Source: Heterohyrax brucei
Lineage: Eukaryota > Chordata > Mammalia > Hyracoidea > Procaviidae
Assembly: GCA_028571685.1 (NCBI GenBank)
Contig: CM053140.1
Coordinates: 22,115,501-22,179,500, forward strand
Direction: 5' to 3'
DNA length: 64,000 nucleotides
This document shows positions 59,225 through 64,000 of the stretch, one piece after another (the stretch's first letter is position 1; each line of letters starts with the position of its first letter). Below the pieces are notes generated by a model. The model saw only the letters and a list, made by a program, of their open reading frames with translations. It was not told the DNA's origin and did no database searches. The position numbers were made by a program, and so were the translations under genes.

Positions 59225-59385
59225 AAACCAAACCCAGTGCCGTCAACTCGCATCCAACTCATGGCAACCCTAGGGGTCAGAACAGAACTGCCCTGTGGAG
59301 TTTCCAAGGAGCACCTGGCGGATCTGAACTGCTGACTTTTTGGTTAGCAGACACAGCACTTAACCCACTATGCCACAAGGGCTTG
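59225..59385 (-). repeat. AfroSINE shared with 5,282
   Basis: AAACCCAGTGCCGTCAACTC at the left, ACTATGCCACAAGGGC at the right. Same flanks as the copy at 5,282. Confidence 0.9.
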
Positions 59386-61374
59386 TCAGAGTTTAACTGA
59401 GTAATTATACGTATATTTATAAAGGGTAATTCACTGTTACCAGCTCCTGAGTTAAAAGGGCTGCCACAGGCTGGGCCCAAGTGGCAGAGAGCAGTGTGGC
59501 CAGTGGTGGCAGGCAGTGGTGGGTGGAGTTGTCAGGCAACAGGTGGAGACAGCCACTGGCTAGGCAGGAGGAGCAGCTATCAGGGTCAGTCAACAAGCTG
59601 TTGGAATAAGAGGGACCCCACTCCAAAATCCAGTGCTGTTAAGTCTTGTCGAGGACAGTCCCAAAGGAAACATCCAGCTGCCAGGCCGGCTTATCGCAGG
59701 CACATGCCGCTGGCGTGGCCAAAGTTCACAGCAATGGCTCTGCTCTGAAAAGCAGAGTCGTAAACCTTACAGCTCCAGCTGACAGTCTCAAAGGAACTGC
59801 CCACGGGCAAGGCAAAGAGGGCTTATCCCCTGCAAATGTTACAGCAAGGCCAAGGCTCACAGCGTGTGCTCTGCTGTCAAAAGCAGGGTTCTGCTCCCAA
59901 AATCAGGGCGGTAGTCCTGAAGTCTTTTCCAAACAAAGTACAAAAAGAGGGCCCCAAACTGCCCAGGCACATGCAGTGGTGAAGATCAAAGTCACAGCTG
60001 GGGCTCTGCTCCGAAAAGTTGGGCCACAGTAGGTCTTTGCTGCTGCTTGTGATTCCTTGGGTGGTCTCTCTCTCATCTTAGAGAGGACAAATGTTGTTTT
60101 TCCCATAGGACGAAGGCGTGGCCTTACCACTCCTCAAGGCTGAGGAGACTGCCTCATTGAACAGCCTTTCCTTTGACTTTTTGAGCATTCACACCTTCTT
60201 CTGGGCTTCTAATTAGCAAGACAGACCCCATTTTGATACACCCCCATGACACCCCCACCTCCTGCCCCCATGGTGGTTATCTGGACAGAGGGTAGATGAC
60301 TGGCAATGCTGTCAGTTCGGTGATCTGGAGAGAACATGAAAAACACCAGCTGCAAAGATCTGATCATGTTTTATCATACCAGTGACTGGGCTGTCACCTC
60401 CCCTGCTCATGGTTCTGGTGGGTTGTAAGTTAATATGTAATCTCCCTGGGCTAGGGAGTGCACGGAAGCTAGGGCTTTAAGAGAAGCAGTAATACACAAA
60501 AATGAAGTAGGTCTTGTTCAACGCTTTCTACAACCTGCCTGCTTGTCTTGATCAGTTGTGAGGTTTTTGTCTGTTTCATTGTTACTTTTTCTGATTTGGT
60601 CTTTACTCTTTTCAGTCATAACTTTTTCATTTTCTTTCATTCCTTCATTATTTTGTCATTTATTTTCGTCTACCTTTATTTCCTCAGTTTGCATTTTTTC
60701 TTTTTTCTATGTACTTCCTTTTTATTAATCATTTTACTATTAATAATATTTCCTCATTTTGCATATTTTCTTTGCACTGCTTATTACCTTTCCTTCACAT
60801 TTTCCCATTTACTATTTTCTGTTTATATGTAAAATGTGTCTTGTTTATGATTTACCATTTGCTGTTTTAATCTTAATTTTCCATTTCTTTCTTTGGATGC
60901 TTTCATTTCTTCTAATTCATACAGGTCCCAGCTCTGTCTTATATTTATCCTTCGCTTATTGTTTTCTTAGCTGGTTTCTACCATTCTTTTCTCATTTCCC
61001 TATTCTTTGGTACTCATATTTTGTCTTCTCAATATATTTTAAAATGTCCCATTTTATTTAGTTAACTTTCTTTAATTTTCCTCATTTTTTCATTTTACAT
61101 CTCTTTAAATTTGTAGTTTATTATTTTCCAAATGATCGAATTTTCATTTGATTTTTATTGTATTCTTCTATTTTTATTTCGGTTCATTTCCTTTCATCTA
61201 TTTCATTTTCCCATTTGTGTTTTAACTCTCTAAAGTATTTTCTTTGGGTTCTTAAGTTTAATTATCTGTTTTCCCATTTTTAAATTACACTATATTTGTT
61301 CTATCACTTTTTCTGTTTTATTAAGTTGTTAGTTACTACATCTTCCATTATTTTAATTGATTTCTTTTCTCACT

Positions 61375-61540
61375 TGCTCCATTTTTACCCTACCACAAGG
61401 GAACCTCTTACCCCAAAGCCCACTAGGCCCTGACCTCACATTGAACACGCAAGAGAGCCACGGAGCCTTTTCTGCTAAGGAGAAAATCCACGTGGGACAT
61501 CACTACTTCCTTTTTCCACTTTTAAAATTGGCACTGGATA
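61375..61540 (+). pseudogene. MARK-family kinase N-terminal stub, copy D
   Basis: Only the leader and first kinase residues remain: FTLPQGNLLPQSPLGPDLTL, then AFSAKEKIHVGHHYFL, in a 65-codon open stretch (61,357-61,554). Compared with copies A and B2 it preserves the leader best. The G-loop and everything after it is missing. Homology stops about 61,535 where an inverted ERV-interior segment begins, so the truncation is a rearrangement breakpoint. Confidence 0.78.
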
Positions 61541-61543
61541 TTC

Positions 61544-62392
61544 TTTTCAAATAGTTCAGAGAGACCAGCCAGAGTGAGGCACCTGGCTCTTTTCCTCCAG
61601 GTCCTCTGCTGAAAAGCTAGCTTGAGGACCAGTCTTTTAGCTTTTCTAATGTTAATGAGACACTCACCTCTCAGGCCTCCTTCTTAATGGGGTAGAATCA
61701 TCAAGTTTGTGGATCAGGGCTCTTTTTCATTTGGCCCTTTACAGCAAAGGCTTCAGTAGATAACCGAACTATCTCTTTCAAAGGCAGTAGCCTGTGTGAG
61801 TTACCTCAATCCCCACAGAAGCCATAAACTTAAACCCCCAAAGAGTTGTGTATCTCACTATAAAACCCTTGATCAAAGTGTTCAATAAATAGTAATTGAA
61901 CACCATCGGATTTTTAAAATCTCAAGCACCTTATAGTCACATTTATCTGTCATGACTTAAACTGTTTTTTTGTTGGTTGGTTGGTCAGTTGGCTAGTTGT
62001 TAGGATAAGAAACTCAACATGACTTTAATTTGTAAAATAGTGGCCAAAATTTGAGACACTTCTCTGGTTATGATATTCATAACTCTACCAAGTTCACCCA
62101 GAGGCATTTCTATCTGGAGAATTATAACAACCCGAACGTGTTGGTTAAATAATTTTTTCAAAAGCTAAATTACTTTTCCATGTACAGAAAGCAGAACTTT
62201 CCAGAATTTCTGTTGAGATAGTTCTTTTTATTAGCACAAACATTTACGTGACAAAAACTTAACATGATCATGAAATCAGATCTTTTTCAGTGAGATAAAT
62301 CAATTATAAAGACATAATCTTTAGACAATAACATTTTTAAACAGTTGTTACCCATATTTTTAAGAAACATTAAACACCATGCCTAATACTTT
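61544..62392 (-). repeat. Inverted copy of ERV interior (partner 54,931-55,781)
   Basis: Reads as the reverse complement of 54,931-55,781 with roughly 90% identity by eye, from CAAATAGTTCAG (61,548) to TGCCTAATACTT (62,382). It is much closer to that partner than to the related blocks at 606 or 23,650. Confidence 0.88.
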
Positions 62393-63400
62393 TTTTAATT
62401 TTTTTATTTTTATTTAACGTAACTGAGTGAAAATGTACATTCACATATAAATTTACATGCCCACCTATATGCAGCTTCCACTGCTCTCCCTGTCCGGTGA
62501 CTGCACACTATTCCTCTCTGCTCCATGCATGCCTCATCCTCCCAACAGCCTCCTTTCCACTTCTCTCCGTCCACTCCCCTTCCTCCAGCCAGAGGTCAGC
62601 AAGATGATATCCCTGTAGATGTATAGAACCACAAAGTGCTTCCAATATATGGTCACTCTGCGTTGCCAAGTCCAATCCATTCCTGTGCAAAAAGTGGACC
62701 TTTGTTATGACTTATGGGAAAGGGCAGCATCAGGGCCGGGGGCCATGCTCTCAGAGGAACGCCAAAACCGCTGGACCATCAATTGAGGTCTTTTAGTGGA
62801 GATTTCATGATGCACCCCTTTTTATTCTTGTGTTGCCAGTGAGACTCCTCTCTGTGAGCTCCATCGTGGCTATCCCTGGTGGTGGCCAGGCACCATCCAG
62901 TTCTTCCGGTCCCAAGTCGATGTAGGCACCCACTCTTGTGGGTCTCTCTGTCTTCTCGGTTGTCTTTACCGCATGTCATTTTGGTCCTCGGTGAGCATCC
63001 GTTCCTGCTGAGGTGGGACCATTTGCTGTGTCCTCGGATGCCAGCTTGGCAGCTTTTAAAACCCCAGACGCCACTCACCAATGTGGGGTGCAGAGAGCCC
63101 TCTTAGCAAAATGCTAGTTGTGCCAATTGGCCTGGAATTCGCCTAAGAACATGGTCCCCCGCCCCCTGCCCCAGCTACTCTATCCTTGCAGTATTGAGTC
63201 AAGATGGAAGGAGTACTCAAGTTATGCTGAAGTCCACTTAATGTTGTTCTTGTTTCTAATGTGTGCTATCACTGCTTTCTCCCAACTAGATTTCTAGTAA
63301 CTATCTAAACTAAACTTTCCCCCCCTCACCCTCCCTCCCTCCCCTCCCTTGCAGCTGTCAAAGAGTCTTTTCTTCTATACAGAAGTCTGTTTTTGAGATC
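62393..63400 (-). mobile_element. Antisense L1 3' UTR
   Basis: The T-rich left edge (62,391-62,415) is the poly(A) tail. The UTR body is nearly identical to 28,580-29,190. A cytosine-rich tract (63,319-63,350) corresponds to a G-rich run on the L1 sense strand, typical of L1 3' UTRs. It is continuous with ORF2 at 63,401. Confidence 0.9.
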
Positions 63401-64000
63401 TTATCCTAGAGGTCTCATACAGTATTTGTCCCTTTCTCGCTGACTACTTTCACTCAACATAATGTCTTCCAGTTGAAACCAGGTTAGGAGATGTTTCCTG
63501 GAATCATCGTTATTCTTTATCGTTACGTAGTGCTCCATTGAGTATATGTACCATAGCTTACCTATCCATTCTTCTATTGTTGGGCATCTGGGTTGATTCC
63601 AACTTTTTGCTATCGTGGGCTGTGCTGCGGTAAACATTCTGGTGCATGTGTCCGTTGGTGTGAAAGGCCTTGAATCTGTAGGATATATTCCAAGCAGTAG
63701 AATTACTGGGTCAAATGGTATATTGATATCCATTTTTTTAAGGAAGCGCCAGATTGCCTTCCAAAGAGGCTGGACCATTTTGCAACCCCACCAACAGTGT
63801 AGGAGGGTTCCCCTTTCTCCACAGCCTCTCCAGCATTTGTTGTTTTGTGTTTTCTGGATCATGGCCAATCTTGTTGGGGTGCAAAGGTATCTCATTGTTG
63901 TCTTGATTTGAATTTCTTTAATAACTAAAGATCGTGAACATGTCCGCATGTGTTTTTTGGCTGCCTGGATCTCCTCTTTAGTGAAGTGTCTGTCCATCTC
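63401..64000 (-). CDS. L1 ORF2 C-terminal part, cut by the window edge
   Basis: The last 198+ codons of L1 ORF2p read openly from the window edge to a stop at 63,401. They include RHFTKEEIQAAKKHM, TTMRYLCTPTRLAMI, the cysteine-containing region CWRGCGERGTLLHCWWGCK, EWIGKLWYIYSMEHY and the terminal DKYCMRPLG. ORF2p is the endonuclease/reverse transcriptase that copies L1 RNA at its target; the enzymatic domains would lie beyond the window. No stop or frameshift occurs in this part, so the copy is relatively young. Whether it is full-length cannot be judged here. Confidence 0.9.
   Translation of the reverse strand, partial: EMDRHFTKEEIQAAKKHMRTCSRSLVIKEIQIKTTMRYLCTPTRLAMIQKTQNNKCWRGCGERGTLLHCWWGCKMVQPLWKAIWRFLKKMDINIPFDPVILLLGIYPTDSRPFTPTDTCTRMFTAAQPTIAKSWNQPRCPTIEEWIGKLWYIYSMEHYVTIKNNDDSRKHLLTWFQLEDIMLSESSQRERDKYCMRPLG

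Larger units (their letters stand above)
57470..61535 (+). repeat. Duplicated kinase 5' block (partner 3,556-6,945)
   Basis: Collinear with the partner, ending in the kinase leader codons. It has an additional T-rich stretch of about 625 bp (60,383-61,008) that the partner lacks. The antisense AfroSINE at 59,225-59,385 is shared. Confidence 0.85.

Noticed and set aside
63615..63911. 98-codon plus-strand ORF at the right end
   Set aside because: It is the antisense shadow of the L1 ORF2 coding region on the minus strand.

Overview
This is a mammalian genomic window with no intact protein-coding gene that I can support. It is almost entirely repeats, old retrocopies and duplicated blocks. The organism is very probably an afrotherian, most likely an elephant. 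At least a dozen copies of a tRNA-derived SINE with the afrotherian AfroSINE layout occur on both strands (start like GGAAACCCTGGTGGC, a box-B-like GCAGTTCAAA, then CTATGGGGCAGTTCTACTCTG). They sit among RTE (BovB-like) LINE fragments, L1 3' ends and MaLR-type LTRs.

The left third (1-22.6 kb) is the most structured part. An antisense repeat block and RTE sequence lead into a tandem array of decayed, intronless copies of a MARK-family (microtubule-affinity-regulating) serine/threonine kinase, all on the + strand. The copies start near 6.8, 10.9, 11.6 and 16.8 kb. Two further partial modules at 13.2 and 14.1 kb give an internal triplication of C-lobe, UBA and spacer. Copies that are complete at the 3' end finish in a recognisable KA1 domain. 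A shared tail module of about 1.3-2.1 kb follows each KA1 end (8.8-10.9, 15.4-16.8, 20.4-22.6 kb). The third copy is split by an antisense RTE LINE (18.4-20.1 kb). A fragment of another copy lies at 61.4 kb, at the end of a 3.4-4.1 kb block duplicated from 3.6-6.9 kb.

The middle (22.6-51 kb) is a patchwork. It holds an antisense repeat copy, a mariner remnant made of oppositely oriented pieces, L1 3' ends, an RTE element interrupted by an L1 with a clean 12-bp target-site duplication, several MaLR-type solo LTRs, and a GC-rich stretch with a near-consensus CTCF motif (42.86 kb). The cleanest mobile element is a young-looking, internally deleted class II (betaretrovirus-like) provirus at 33,859-36,721. 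It has paired LTRs, a 6-bp target-site duplication, a lysine-type primer binding site, a 14-copy 28-bp tandem repeat next to the leader splice donor, a 29-codon gag stub, an env remnant and a polypurine tract. It can encode no viral protein set and would have needed help in trans.

The right end (51-64 kb) has an older ERV with two LTRs (51,635-57,432) inserted into an RTE LINE. It is followed by the duplicated kinase 5' block, an inverted copy of part of the ERV interior, and the 3' end of an antisense L1 running off the window. I see no cooperating functional genes. The interest lies in duplication history, independent kinase decay and the odd non-autonomous provirus. All identifications come from reading the sequence and recalled family features; no database search was run.
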